64,000 nt of DNA, taken from assembly GCF_016801985.1 (NCBI RefSeq), contig NZ_JAEVLS010000001.1, positions 682,001-746,000 of the forward strand. Direction: 5' to 3'. The DNA comes from Steroidobacter gossypii. Its GTDB lineage: Bacteria; Pseudomonadota; Gammaproteobacteria; Steroidobacterales; Steroidobacteraceae. Position numbers and translations under genes: made by a program. This document shows positions 34,330 through 43,426 of the stretch, piece after piece; position 1 is the stretch's first letter, and each line of letters begins with the position of its first letter. Below the pieces are notes generated by a model, which had not been told where the DNA came from, ran no database searches, and was given only the letters and a program-made list of their open reading frames with translations.

Positions 34330-35817
34330 ATGACCCGCAAGCGCATCCAGAAGATCGTCATCGCAGGCGGCGGCACGGCCGGCTGGATGGTGGCCGCCGG
34401 CCTGTCGCGCACCCTGGGCAAGACGCTGGACATCAAGCTGGTCGAGTCCGATGAGATCGGCACGGTAGGCGTGGGTGAAGCGACCATTCCCACGCTGGTG
34501 ACCTTTCATCGCCTGCTGGAGATCAACGAGCAGGAGTTCATGGCCGCGACCCAGGGAACGTTCAAGCTGGGCATCGGCTTCGAGAACTGGCGCGGGCTGA
34601 ACCAGAACTACATACATTCCTTCGGCACCACCGGCAAGGATCATTGGACGGCGGGGTTCCAGCATTTCTGGCTCAAAGGCCGCGAGCGCAACCTTGCCAG
34701 CGACTATGGCGACTATTGTGTCGAGCTCAAAGCCGCGGAACAGAACCGCTTCGCTCACCTGCCTCGCGGCGGCATGAACTACGCGTTTCACATCGATGCT
34801 GGCCTGTACGCGAAGTTTCTGCGCAGATACAGCGAAGGCTACGGCGCGAAACGTATCGAAGGCAAGATCGTCAACGTGCTCACGCACGATGACACTGGCT
34901 TCATCAAGGCGATCCGGCTGGACTCGGGCGCGGAGATCGAGGGCGACCTGTTCATCGATTGCACCGGCTTTCGCGCGCTGCTGATCGGCCAGACATTGCG
35001 CGAGCCGTATGAAGATTGGTCACATTGGCTACCCTGCGACAGCGCGGTGGCGCTACAGACGGAGTCAGTGGGCGAAGCGGTTCCATACACTCGCTCCATC
35101 GCGCGCGATGCGGGTTGGCAATGGCGCATTCCTCTTCAGCATCGGGTTGGCAACGGCATGGTTTACTGCAGCCGTTATATCAGCGACGAGCAGGCCAAGC
35201 AGACGCTACTCGCCAATGTCGAAGGCCCGGTGCGCACGGAGGCGCGCGTTATCAAGTTCAAGCCGGGCCAGCGACGGCAGACGTGGTTGAAGAACTGCGT
35301 CGCGGTGGGACTGGCGAGCGGCTTTATCGAGCCGCTGGAATCGACCAGCATTCACTTGATCGGGCGGAGCATCATCCGTTTGCTGCAGATGTTCCCGAGC
35401 GAAGGCGTCAGCCAAGCCGATATCGAGGAGTTCAATCGCCAGACCGTGGCGGAGATCGAGCACATCCGTGACTTCATCGTCCTGCACTACCACGTTACGG
35501 ATCGGCAGGACACACCGTTCTGGAACGCGTGCCGAACCATGGATATTCCGGCGTCGCTGCGCCATCGCATCGAGTTGTTCCGGGAGACGGGTCGCGTGTT
35601 TCGCACGACCAATGAGTTGTTTGCGGAGAATTCGTGGGTTCAGGTGATGCTGGGTCAGGGCATCACGCCCAAGCAGTACCACCAGGTGGCGGATTTGATG
35701 AGTGACGCGGAGCTGTCACGGTTCCTCGAAGGGATCAAGTCGCAGGTGGAGAGTACAGTGCGGCAGTTGCCGAGCCATCACGCGTACGTTGAGCAGTACT
35801 GCAAGGCGAACAGTTGA
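34330..35817 (+). CDS. Flavin-dependent tryptophan halogenase family protein (second copy)
   Basis: A 495-aa tryptophan halogenase-like protein. Features: IVIAGGGTAGWMVAAGLSR for FAD binding, GVGEATIPTL, and the block AGWQWRIPLQHR with both Trp of the W-x-W-x-I-P motif. The reactive-intermediate Lys (first Lys of TFKLGIGF) and the Glu of GFIEPLESTS are kept, so it may be active. It is distinct in sequence from the first copy in this operon (for example RNLASDYGDYCVELKAAEQ), so the pair is not a recent duplication. A GGGGACC ribosome site precedes the ATG. It is the last gene of the halogenase-sapC-cupin_8-halogenase block. Confidence 0.9.
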   Translation: MTRKRIQKIVIAGGGTAGWMVAAGLSRTLGKTLDIKLVESDEIGTVGVGEATIPTLVTFHRLLEINEQEFMAATQGTFKLGIGFENWRGLNQNYIHSFGTTGKDHWTAGFQHFWLKGRERNLASDYGDYCVELKAAEQNRFAHLPRGGMNYAFHIDAGLYAKFLRRYSEGYGAKRIEGKIVNVLTHDDTGFIKAIRLDSGAEIEGDLFIDCTGFRALLIGQTLREPYEDWSHWLPCDSAVALQTESVGEAVPYTRSIARDAGWQWRIPLQHRVGNGMVYCSRYISDEQAKQTLLANVEGPVRTEARVIKFKPGQRRQTWLKNCVAVGLASGFIEPLESTSIHLIGRSIIRLLQMFPSEGVSQADIEEFNRQTVAEIEHIRDFIVLHYHVTDRQDTPFWNACRTMDIPASLRHRIELFRETGRVFRTTNELFAENSWVQVMLGQGITPKQYHQVADLMSDAELSRFLEGIKSQVESTVRQLPSHHAYVEQYCKANS

Positions 35818-35863
35818 GATCCAGGTGTTGCTGCGATAGCTGACCGGAAGACCCACCCCCTGC

Positions 35864-35885
35864 CCCCTCCCGTGAACGGGAGGGG
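35864..35885 (+). terminator. Hairpin terminator of the halogenase operon
   Basis: CCCCTCCCG and CGGGAGGGG form a 9-bp stem with a TGAA loop, followed after AATCATC by TTTTTC and more T-rich sequence. It lies about 50 nt after the second halogenase stop. The T tract is offset by 7 nt, so termination may be less tight than in the 30995 terminator. Confidence 0.65.
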
Positions 35886-36029
35886 AATCATCTTTTTCTT
35901 CTTTTGTTATTCCCGAGTTGAAGCGAGAAAGGGCTGTGTGCTCTGCGCCCTCGGCGGGGAATCAGCAAACGTACTGGCGGCACCCGGGCGTGCACGGAAA
36001 TGGTAGGCGCGACTGGCGAGGCGAGAGGG

Positions 36030-36998
36030 TTATCGGCGGAACAGAGCTTCGAGCATCTTTTTGCCGTGCCAGGCAAACCGGGCGCGGCGGCTCATTTTGT
36101 TCAGGCTGAAGTAGATGCGCTGCTGGCCGCCGAAGGCGCGGAAGAAACGTTCGATGCTTTCTACCATCGAGCCAGTCATATCGAACTCGAGGCTGCGCGC
36201 CTTGGAGCGCATCAGGGCTTCCCATACCAGCAGGCTGTGCGCGCCGCTGGTGCGCAGTTCGGGGTCGGCGCCGCCGGCGAGGTAATAAGTCGTCTTGCCG
36301 TCCCAGATGAGATAAAGCGTGGCATGCAGCCGTCCGTTCTCATCGCGAGCGAGCAAAATCTCACGCCGGCCTCGCTGCGCGCAGGCAGCGTCCAGGCGAT
36401 GCATGGCCGGGGAGTCGAACGGGTTCACATTCCCCTGCCGCGCATACGACTTGCCAATCAGCCGAATGCATTCCGCCACATCCGTGGTCGTCTCCACCTT
36501 CAGCTGCTTGCGCGCCTTGCGTGTCTCGCGACGAATGTTCTCTCGCAGCGCCTCCCACAACTCAGTCTCGCTCTGGGTGAGATCGATCACGTAGGTGTAG
36601 CGAGCCATCTCCTCGAAGCCATTCCACACGAAGGGCAGCATGTTGCTGATGCCGCTATGACAATTGATCTGCAAAATGTCATAGCTCGGCAACTGCTCGA
36701 TGAGCGCCACCGTGAGATCCTTCTCCAACTCGTAGCGGCGCGCGCTCTTGGTGGCGTCGCCCAAATCCAGCCAGGGACCGAGTCGGTGCGTGAGCGGCGG
36801 GAGGGTGATCACATCGAACAATCCGCGGCGCTCTTCGAAGATAGGCCATCGTGCTCGCAGCACACCGCCCGAAGAAACGGTGATGTCCCGCCAGGCGCCG
36901 GGTGCAACCGCATCCAGCCACCAGGGCTCCTGAAAAACACAATAGCTGGTCGGCCGCTCGGGAACGGCGGGCACAGGCTCGGGCTGAGAAACAGACAT
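36030..36998 (-). CDS. FemAB/GNAT-type acyltransferase (Acetyltransf_6)
   Basis: A 322-aa protein of the FemAB-like GNAT superfamily. The region LWEALRENIRRETRKARKQLKVE is the basic motif preceding the C-terminal acyltransferase domain, and YYLAGGADPELRTSGAHSLLVWEALMRSKARSLEFDMTGSM (in parts) is the family's core with a catalytic-like Asp. Relatives attach amino acids to peptidoglycan or act in exopolysaccharide assembly. No membrane segment or signal is seen. It is convergent with the halogenase operon, so its link to that locus is positional only. Confidence 0.82.
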   Translation of the reverse strand: MSVSQPEPVPAVPERPTSYCVFQEPWWLDAVAPGAWRDITVSSGGVLRARWPIFEERRGLFDVITLPPLTHRLGPWLDLGDATKSARRYELEKDLTVALIEQLPSYDILQINCHSGISNMLPFVWNGFEEMARYTYVIDLTQSETELWEALRENIRRETRKARKQLKVETTTDVAECIRLIGKSYARQGNVNPFDSPAMHRLDAACAQRGRREILLARDENGRLHATLYLIWDGKTTYYLAGGADPELRTSGAHSLLVWEALMRSKARSLEFDMTGSMVESIERFFRAFGGQQRIYFSLNKMSRRARFAWHGKKMLEALFRR

Positions 36999-37315
36999 TG
37001 CCGCTGATGTAATCGACTGCTCGACTCGAACTTCTAATTGCTGTCCAGCGCCGCGGCGTTTAGTCGGATTCTCGGCGGCCCGGCGCTTCGACCTGCTTAA
37101 TCTACAGAATTCCGGGACGGTTGTTCACACAGACACTGCCGGATGGCGACCCCATGGCGTAAAGCTTACAAGTGCCGGGCCGGAGGTCGATCCAGGCTTC
37201 GCCGCCCCGCGGCTGTCGCTAACATTCGGTCGCATCCGGCTGATCGGATTCGTCATCCAAAGCCGCCGCCACGCTCTGCCGGCGAGCAGTCTGCCTCTTC
37301 GAACACAGCGGCGCG
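36999..37315. other. 317-bp intergenic region with no recognised feature
   Basis: Lies upstream of the FemAB-like gene and downstream of the Lrp gene. I see no supported coding frame, RNA or strong hairpin. A promoter for the FemAB-like gene must lie here, but none is convincing. Confidence 0.4.
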
Positions 37316-37810
37316 CTAACGCGCCGGCACGCGCACCTTGCTCGAACTCTTGACCTCTTCCATCACAAAGTACGTGTGAGTCTGCTGCACGCCCTTGATG
37401 CACGCGATATGGCTGCTGAGCACGTTGCGATATTCCTTCATGTCCCGCACGCGGATCTTCAGCAAGTAGTCGAAGCCGCCGGCCACCATGTGCGCCTCCT
37501 GCACGAAGTCGAGCACTTCGACCGCCGTCCGGAAGCGGTCGAAGACTTCTGGCGTGGTGCGATCGAGCGCGACCTGAACATACGCCAGCAGGTTCTGGCC
37601 CAGGTGAGTGGGCGACAGATCGGCTCGATAGCCGACGATGTAGCCGTGCTGCTCCAGCCGCCGAACCCGCTCCACGGCCGGGGTCACGCTGATGTGCAAC
37701 TCGCGCGCCAGCTGCGCCATGGAGATGCGGCCGTCCTCCTGCAGGCGAGCGAGGATGCGCTGGTCGAGCTTGTCGAGAACCAGTCCCGCCCCTGCGCCAG
37801 TTGATTTCAC
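37316..37810 (-). CDS. Lrp/AsnC family transcriptional regulator (probable putA regulator)
   Basis: A 164-aa Lrp-type regulator. Residues 12-60 form the helix-turn-helix domain (LDKLDQRILARLQEDGRISMAQLARELHISVTPAVERVRRL in parts), followed by the RAM effector domain containing VQEAHMVAGGFDYLLKIRVRD. GTG 37810 is chosen as start because AAAGGGG lies 9 nt upstream; the TTG at 37855 has no ribosome site. It is divergent from putA with about 95 bp between the starts. Lrp-type regulators beside putA usually activate it with proline as effector, so that role is likely here. Confidence 0.93.
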   Translation of the reverse strand: MKSTGAGAGLVLDKLDQRILARLQEDGRISMAQLARELHISVTPAVERVRRLEQHGYIVGYRADLSPTHLGQNLLAYVQVALDRTTPEVFDRFRTAVEVLDFVQEAHMVAGGFDYLLKIRVRDMKEYRNVLSSHIACIKGVQQTHTYFVMEEVKSSSKVRVPAR

Positions 37811-37905
37811 GGATTCAGGCCCCTTTTTAAATCGTTTCGACGCCCCACGGCCCAATACGCTAGTGCTTTCTTCCTGGTTAGCACAAGCCCCTCAAGCCGC
37901 CCAAC

Positions 37906-40900
37906 ATGGTCGCCCAATCCTCAGTCATCCCCTCTGCCCCGTCTCTGGACGAGCTGCGCGAGCAGATCCGGAGCGCCACCCTGCAAGACGAAACCGCTTG
38001 CGTGAAGGCGCTGCTCAAGAGCTCGAGCCTGTCGCTGGATGCCCGCTCCCGCGCCAAGGCGCGAGCCGCTTCGCTGGTCGCAGGCGCCCGGGCCCGAGCC
38101 AAAGAGCGGCCCCTGCTGGACTCGTTCCTGCAGGAATTCGCGCTGTCGAACGAGGAAGGTGTGGCGTTGATGTGCCTGGCCGAGGGCTTGCTCCGCATCC
38201 CCGACGATGGCAACGCCGACCGCCTCATCGCCGACAAGATCGCCTCGGGTAACTGGAGTGCGCACGCCGGCGCTTCGTCCTCGATCTGGGTGAATGCGTC
38301 CACCTGGGGCCTGATGCTCACGGGTCGGCTGATCGAGCCGCCGAAACAGGCGCGTGAAGCAACGGCGACCTGGCTCCAGGGTCTGTCGCGCCGACTCAGT
38401 GCACCGGTACTGCGTTCAGCATTCCGTCAGGCCATGCGCATCATTGGCGGCGAATTCGTGGTGGGCCAGACCATCGACGAAGCTTTGGCTCGCTCCGCCA
38501 AGACGCCCGAGCTGTCGCTGTGCTCGTTCGACATGCTGGGCGAAGGCGCGCGCACCTGGGCGGATGCCGAGCGCTATCGCAAATCCTATGAACAGGCGCT
38601 CGAGGCCATCGGAGCGCAGCGGAAAGGCACGCCGATCGACGAGCGGTCCAACTTGTCGGTGAAGCTGTCTGCGCTCGAGCCCAAGTACGACTTGATGCAT
38701 GAAGGCGTGGTCATGCAGCGACTGACGCCCATCGTCATGGACCTTGCACGTCGTGCCGCTGCCGCTGACGTTGGCTTCACCATCGATGCTGAAGAAGCCG
38801 ATCGCCTCGATCTGTCGCTGAACGTGTTCGAAGCCCTGGCGCGCGACAAGACCACTCAGTCCTGGCAAGGGCTGGGCATCGTGATCCAGGCGTATGGCAA
38901 GCGCGCGCCGTTGGTCATCGAATGGGTCGCTTCGCTCGCGCGCGTCACGCAGCGTCGCATCTGCGTCCGCTTGGTGAAGGGCGCGTACTGGGACGCCGAG
39001 ATCAAGCGGGCGCAGGAACGCGGTCTGACTTCCTATCCCGTCTTCACGCGCAAGGCGTCGACGGATGTTTCTTATCTCGCCTGCGCCGAGCGGCTGTTCA
39101 AGCATCGGGACGTCATCTACCCGATGTTTGCCACTCACAATGCGCACACCATCGCCGCCGTGCTGGAACTGCGCCCGCCTGGCGCCAAGTTCGAGTTCCA
39201 GCGCCTGCACGGCATGGGCGCGCTGCTGCACGACGAGGCCAAGCGACAGATTGAGGGCTTCCCGCGTGTTCGCGCTTATGCACCTGTCGGCCATCACGAG
39301 GAGCTGTTGTCTTACCTCGTGCGCCGGCTGCTCGAGAATGGCGCGAACAGCTCGTTCGTAAACCGCTTCATGAATGAAAGCGTCCCCGTTGACACCGTAG
39401 TGGAGGATCCGATTGCAGCCCTGCAGTCGGCAGACAGCATGACCAACCCGCATATTCCCCTGCCGAAGCACCTGTACGGCGAGTCCCGTGAAAATTCCGC
39501 CGGTGTCGACTGGGGCAATCCTCAGCAACTCGCCGAGCAGATCGCGTCGCTGCAGAAAGCTGGCGCCGAGTTGCCGCACGCCGCGCCTTCGACGCTCGCA
39601 GGTAACATCCAGGCATCGCCGACTGAAGTAAGAAATCCAGCGAACCGCGCCGAGCTGGTCGGTTACGTGAGCATGGCGACTCGCGAAGACATCGCGCTCG
39701 CTTTCGACAAGGCTGGCCAGGCTCGCAAGGCTTGGGATGATGCTGGCGCCACGCATCGCGCTGTTTGTTTGGTCGCTGCGGCTGATGGCTTGCGAACACA
39801 TCGCGCCGAGCTGGTACGGCTGCTGGTCAAAGAGGCAGGCAAGACGCTGCCCGATGCGATTGCCGAGGTTCGTGAGGCTGAAGACTTCTGTCGCTACTAT
39901 GCCGCGCAGGCTCGCGAGCACTTCGCCGATCCGCTGGCGCTGCCCGGCCCGACCGGTGAAGAAAACAAGCTTTTCCTGCGAGGCCGCGGCGTCTTTGCGT
40001 GCATCAGCCCCTGGAACTTCCCGTTGGCGATTTTCCTGGGCCAGGTGACGGCAGCATTGGTCGCCGGCAACAGCGTCGTGGCCAAGCCCGCCGAAGCGAC
40101 GCCGCTGGTCGCCGCCCTGGCCGTGCGGCTATTGCATGAAGCTGGCGTGCCCAAGGACGTGCTGCACTTCGTCCCGGCCAGCGGCAAGCTGTTCGGCGAA
40201 GTGGCCTTCAAACATCCGGCGCTGGGCGGCGTCTGTTTCACCGGCTCCACCGGGACTGCGCAGTTCATCAATCGTGCGTTAGCCGCACGCGATGGCGCCA
40301 TCGTGCCGTTGATCGCCGAGACTGGCGGCATCAACGCCATGATCGTCGACTCGTCCGCGTTGCTGGAGCAGGTTGCCGACGACGTGCTCACTTCCGCTTT
40401 CACATCCGCCGGCCAGCGTTGCTCGGCGCTGCGCCTGCTGTTCGTGCAGGAAGAAGTCGCAGACCGCCTCGTCGAGTTGATCGCCGGCGGCATGGATCAG
40501 CTGCACATCGGCGACCCGTCGGCGCCGGCCACCGACGTTGGCCCGGTCATCAATGCCGGCGCCGCGTCCAAACTGGACGAATATAGCCAGAGAGTGCAGC
40601 AGAAGGGCATCAAGCTGCTCAAGCAATGCTCGCTGAATCAAGTGCGCACCGAGGGCAGCTACTTCGCTCCTCGCATGCTGGAGCTGAGCGACGCGCGTCA
40701 ACTCACGAGCGAAGAGTTCGGCCCTATCCTGCACGTCGTCCGTTTCAAGCGCGAGAAGTTGAGCGATGTTCTCGCCGCCATTCGCGAAGCCGGCTATGGC
40801 CTGACGCTCGGCGTGCACACTCGCATCGAAAGCGTGTGGCAGGAGATCGTCGCCGAAGCCGCCGTGGGCAACATCTATATCAACCGCAACATGATCGGCG

Positions 40901-41061
40901 CAGTCGTCGGCGTGCAGCCGTTCGGGGGCGAAGGCCTCTCCGGCACCGGCCCCAAGGCCGGCGGTCCGCACTATCTGTTCCGCTTCGCCACCGAACGCAC
41001 GCTCACCGTCAACACGGTCGCGACGGGTGGTAACGCGAAGTTGCTGTCGCTGGGGTCGTGA
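37906..41061 (+). CDS. putA: Bifunctional proline dehydrogenase / L-glutamate gamma-semialdehyde dehydrogenase
   Basis: A 1051-aa enzyme that oxidises proline to glutamate in two steps with substrate channelling. The proline dehydrogenase barrel (about residues 170-470) contains EFVVGQTIDEALARS, RLVKGAYWDAEIKRAQERGL and KFEFQRLHGMG. The aldehyde dehydrogenase half (about 570-1040) contains CISPWNFPLAIFLGQV, the general base in LIAETGGINAMIVDSSALL and the nucleophile in SAGQRCSALRLLFVQEE. It ends PFGGEGLSGTGPKAGGPHYL. It lacks the N-terminal ribbon-helix-helix domain of trifunctional PutA, which fits the separate Lrp regulator next door. The length is that of the minimal bifunctional type. Confidence 0.97.
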   Translation: MVAQSSVIPSAPSLDELREQIRSATLQDETACVKALLKSSSLSLDARSRAKARAASLVAGARARAKERPLLDSFLQEFALSNEEGVALMCLAEGLLRIPDDGNADRLIADKIASGNWSAHAGASSSIWVNASTWGLMLTGRLIEPPKQAREATATWLQGLSRRLSAPVLRSAFRQAMRIIGGEFVVGQTIDEALARSAKTPELSLCSFDMLGEGARTWADAERYRKSYEQALEAIGAQRKGTPIDERSNLSVKLSALEPKYDLMHEGVVMQRLTPIVMDLARRAAAADVGFTIDAEEADRLDLSLNVFEALARDKTTQSWQGLGIVIQAYGKRAPLVIEWVASLARVTQRRICVRLVKGAYWDAEIKRAQERGLTSYPVFTRKASTDVSYLACAERLFKHRDVIYPMFATHNAHTIAAVLELRPPGAKFEFQRLHGMGALLHDEAKRQIEGFPRVRAYAPVGHHEELLSYLVRRLLENGANSSFVNRFMNESVPVDTVVEDPIAALQSADSMTNPHIPLPKHLYGESRENSAGVDWGNPQQLAEQIASLQKAGAELPHAAPSTLAGNIQASPTEVRNPANRAELVGYVSMATREDIALAFDKAGQARKAWDDAGATHRAVCLVAAADGLRTHRAELVRLLVKEAGKTLPDAIAEVREAEDFCRYYAAQAREHFADPLALPGPTGEENKLFLRGRGVFACISPWNFPLAIFLGQVTAALVAGNSVVAKPAEATPLVAALAVRLLHEAGVPKDVLHFVPASGKLFGEVAFKHPALGGVCFTGSTGTAQFINRALAARDGAIVPLIAETGGINAMIVDSSALLEQVADDVLTSAFTSAGQRCSALRLLFVQEEVADRLVELIAGGMDQLHIGDPSAPATDVGPVINAGAASKLDEYSQRVQQKGIKLLKQCSLNQVRTEGSYFAPRMLELSDARQLTSEEFGPILHVVRFKREKLSDVLAAIREAGYGLTLGVHTRIESVWQEIVAEAAVGNIYINRNMIGAVVGVQPFGGEGLSGTGPKAGGPHYLFRFATERTLTVNTVATGGNAKLLSLGS

Positions 41062-41071
41062 TAGAAGAGAC

Positions 41072-41104
41072 GAGCGCGTCGGCGTTGATGGCGTCGACGC
41101 GCTC
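41072..41104 (+). terminator. Hairpin after putA
   Basis: GAGCGCGTCG and CGACGCGCTC form a perfect 10-bp stem around a 13-nt loop, 10 nt after the putA stop. There is no T tract, so it is either an inefficient terminator or an mRNA 3' end stabiliser. Confidence 0.45.
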
Positions 41105-41138
41105 ACAGTCCTGACGGCGCCGCTCCGGGCATTTATTG

Positions 41139-41351
41139 CTACTCTATAAAACCTGCCTCGCGCAGTTGTCGCTCCACTTGCCTGGCGGACCTGCAACCGC
41201 ACCGGGTCACATCCCCGCCGACGTAGGTGCACACCCGAACCTCACATACCGCAGCCGGCTGCGCCCGCTGCACAAAGTGAGCTGGCGTACAGCCTGTCGC
41301 AGTCGCACCCAACAGGATTGCACTCACATAGAGACGAGTTCTGACACACAT
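41139..41351 (-). CDS. Small Cys-rich lipoprotein (70 aa)
   Basis: A very short predicted lipoprotein: charged start MCVRTRLY, hydrophobic stretch, and lipobox TATGC with the lipidated Cys near residue 22. The mature part of about 49 residues holds four more cysteines in the order CEVRVC...CGC, enough for two disulfides, and a basic C-terminal tail (SARQVERQLREAGFIE). GAGGTGAG sits 6 nt before ATG 41351, which decides the start; the frame stays open upstream to 41477 but without signal features. I do not recognise the family. It is convergent with putA, and nothing else clarifies its role. Confidence 0.65.
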   Translation of the reverse strand: MCVRTRLYVSAILLGATATGCTPAHFVQRAQPAAVCEVRVCTYVGGDVTRCGCRSARQVERQLREAGFIE

Positions 41352-41639
41352 CGCGCTCACCTCTTTGATCGGGTGAGCCTCAGATAGCCAATCACCCTCG
41401 CAGCACCTAGAACAATGTGACGAGCACTGCGATTCGAGGGACCAGTATCCGTTCGGCGTGATTGAGACGCTCATCACCCGTCGCAGCAGCGGAACGTTTT
41501 GTCGTGTTCGAAATGTGGCCCGATGTCGTGCGGCCCGCTTTCGCGCGTGGTGATGCGGCGCACTTCACGTAAGTCTCATTGAGCTTGCGCCAGGGTGATG
41601 CTTAACTCCGCGAGCATTCGCAAGTCAGCGGGAGCCGTC

Positions 41640-43343
41640 ATGCCTGGCAATCTTCCCTACCTGCAGCCGACTGCCGAGACGGTGGCCGTGCAACGGACCA
41701 CCTTCACCATCGATGTGCTTGGTCGATACATCTGCAGTCTGTGGCACGAGGCTGTGGGCGCGGGTGGCGCGCCTTTCGATGCAGTCGTCATCGGCGCTGG
41801 CATGTATGGCGCGTATTGCGCGCAGCGCTTGTATCGAATGGGAAAGCGCGTGCTGTTGCTCGAAGCGGGCAGCTTTCTGGTGTCCGAGCACGTGCAGAAT
41901 CTTGCCCGAATCGGCTTGGATGTTCCCTCGCCGATCTGGCCGGGCCAGGAGCCGGGGCAGCCGCGCGAGCATGTCTGGGGCATTCCGTGGCGAGGCAACG
42001 ATCAGTTTCCAGGCTTGGCCTACTGCGTCGGAGGTAAGTCACTCTACTGGGGCGGCTGGTGTCCGAGAATGACGGCGGCAGATCTGGCGCAGTGGCCGGC
42101 GGCGGTCGCCAACTTCTTGGGCGCGACCTATCCTTTTGTCGAAGACGACACCGGCGTCACGCAAACGGTGGATTTCATCACCGGTCATCTTTACGACGCC
42201 TTGCTTGCAGCGGTGCAGAACGCGGCGCCACTCACGCCAAATATCGACGCCGCCAGCGTCGGACCGGCGCCACTGGCCGTGCAAGGCTCGCCGCCCGCCT
42301 CGGGGCTTTTCAGCTTCGACAAGTTCAGTGCTTGCCCTCTGCTCGTCGATGCGATTCGAGAAGACGCCGGACACTCGGCAGGGAACGACGCGGCGAGGCG
42401 ACTGTTTCTGGTGCCTCACGCGCACGTCACTCACCTGGAAGTCGATCAAGGACGAGTCACAGCACTCCACGCGCACGTCGATGGCGCACAGCAACGGTTT
42501 GTGGTGCCGGCGAACTGCAAGGTGATTCTTGCCATGAGCACCATCGAATCGACACGGCTGGCGTTGCGATCGTTCCCTACCCCGCTGATGGGTCGCAACT
42601 TGATGGTCCACACGCGGACCGATTTCACGGTTCGCATTCGACGCGCCGTGTTCGGAGGTTTGCCGATCCATTTACAGACGGCGGCATTGATCGTGCGTGG
42701 CGCAACCCCCAACGGAGTGTTTCATTTGCAGGTCACTGCTGCCGCCAATCAGCAGAGCCACTCCGACGAGCTGTTGTTTCGGATGATTCCCGACATCGAC
42801 TCGCTCGAACAGATCCTTGCCAACCATGACAGTGACTGGGTCGCGATCACGTTGCGCGGCATCGCCGAGATGAAGGGCGACCGCAACTCCGCCGTCCCTC
42901 ATGCGGGCAGCTGGATGAATCTCAGTCCCTACGAGAACGACGAGTTCGGCGTGCCTCGCGCCTGGGTGAATCTGGCGCTGAACGCAGGCGATCTGCAACT
43001 GTGGCAGGACATGGATCAAGCCGCGATCGCACTGGCGCAACGGCTCGCAGGCAACGCCAGCAACATCGAATATCTTTACGACAACGGCTGGCAAACCACA
43101 CCACCGCCTCTGAATCGCCCGTTTCCGGAATGGCATCGCGGGCTCGGCACCACGTATCACGAGTGCGGAACGCTATGGATGGGCGATGACCCGAGCGCAT
43201 CGGTCACAGACATCAACGGGCGCTTTCATCACATCAGCAACGCCTATGCCTGCGATCAATCCCTGTTCCCTACCGGCGGCTCGGCGAATCCAGTACTTAC
43301 CGGCCTCGCCTTGGCCCGGCGCGTGGCCGAGGCCGTAACCTGA
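41640..43343 (+). CDS. GMC family oxidoreductase (stand-alone)
   Basis: A 567-aa FAD oxidoreductase. The nucleotide-binding site is FDAVVIGAGMYGAYCAQRLYRMGKRVLLLEAG (in parts) at about residues 45-77, LAYCVGGKSLYWGGWCPRM is the flavin-contact region, and the C-terminal active-site blocks are TTYHECGTLWMGDDP with the catalytic His and SANPVLTGLALARR with the Asn. It has no signal peptide and no neighbouring gluconate-dehydrogenase-like subunit, unlike the GMC protein at 13234. ATG 41640 with CGGGAG upstream is preferred to GTG 41595. The substrate is unknown. Confidence 0.88.
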   Translation: MPGNLPYLQPTAETVAVQRTTFTIDVLGRYICSLWHEAVGAGGAPFDAVVIGAGMYGAYCAQRLYRMGKRVLLLEAGSFLVSEHVQNLARIGLDVPSPIWPGQEPGQPREHVWGIPWRGNDQFPGLAYCVGGKSLYWGGWCPRMTAADLAQWPAAVANFLGATYPFVEDDTGVTQTVDFITGHLYDALLAAVQNAAPLTPNIDAASVGPAPLAVQGSPPASGLFSFDKFSACPLLVDAIREDAGHSAGNDAARRLFLVPHAHVTHLEVDQGRVTALHAHVDGAQQRFVVPANCKVILAMSTIESTRLALRSFPTPLMGRNLMVHTRTDFTVRIRRAVFGGLPIHLQTAALIVRGATPNGVFHLQVTAAANQQSHSDELLFRMIPDIDSLEQILANHDSDWVAITLRGIAEMKGDRNSAVPHAGSWMNLSPYENDEFGVPRAWVNLALNAGDLQLWQDMDQAAIALAQRLAGNASNIEYLYDNGWQTTPPPLNRPFPEWHRGLGTTYHECGTLWMGDDPSASVTDINGRFHHISNAYACDQSLFPTGGSANPVLTGLALARRVAEAVT

Positions 43344-43426
43344 CCGACTGCTGAACGATTGCATTCATGGTCCATTAAGTGGACCGGCGTTGAGATGGCT
43401 GCCAGGTCGAACTGTTCGGGGCAGCC

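Noticed and set aside
34330-35817. Suspected loss of the catalytic lysine in the second halogenase
   Set aside because: The second Lys of the K-x-x-x-K region is Gly here, but the residue equivalent to RebH Lys79 is the first one, in TFKLG, and it is present.
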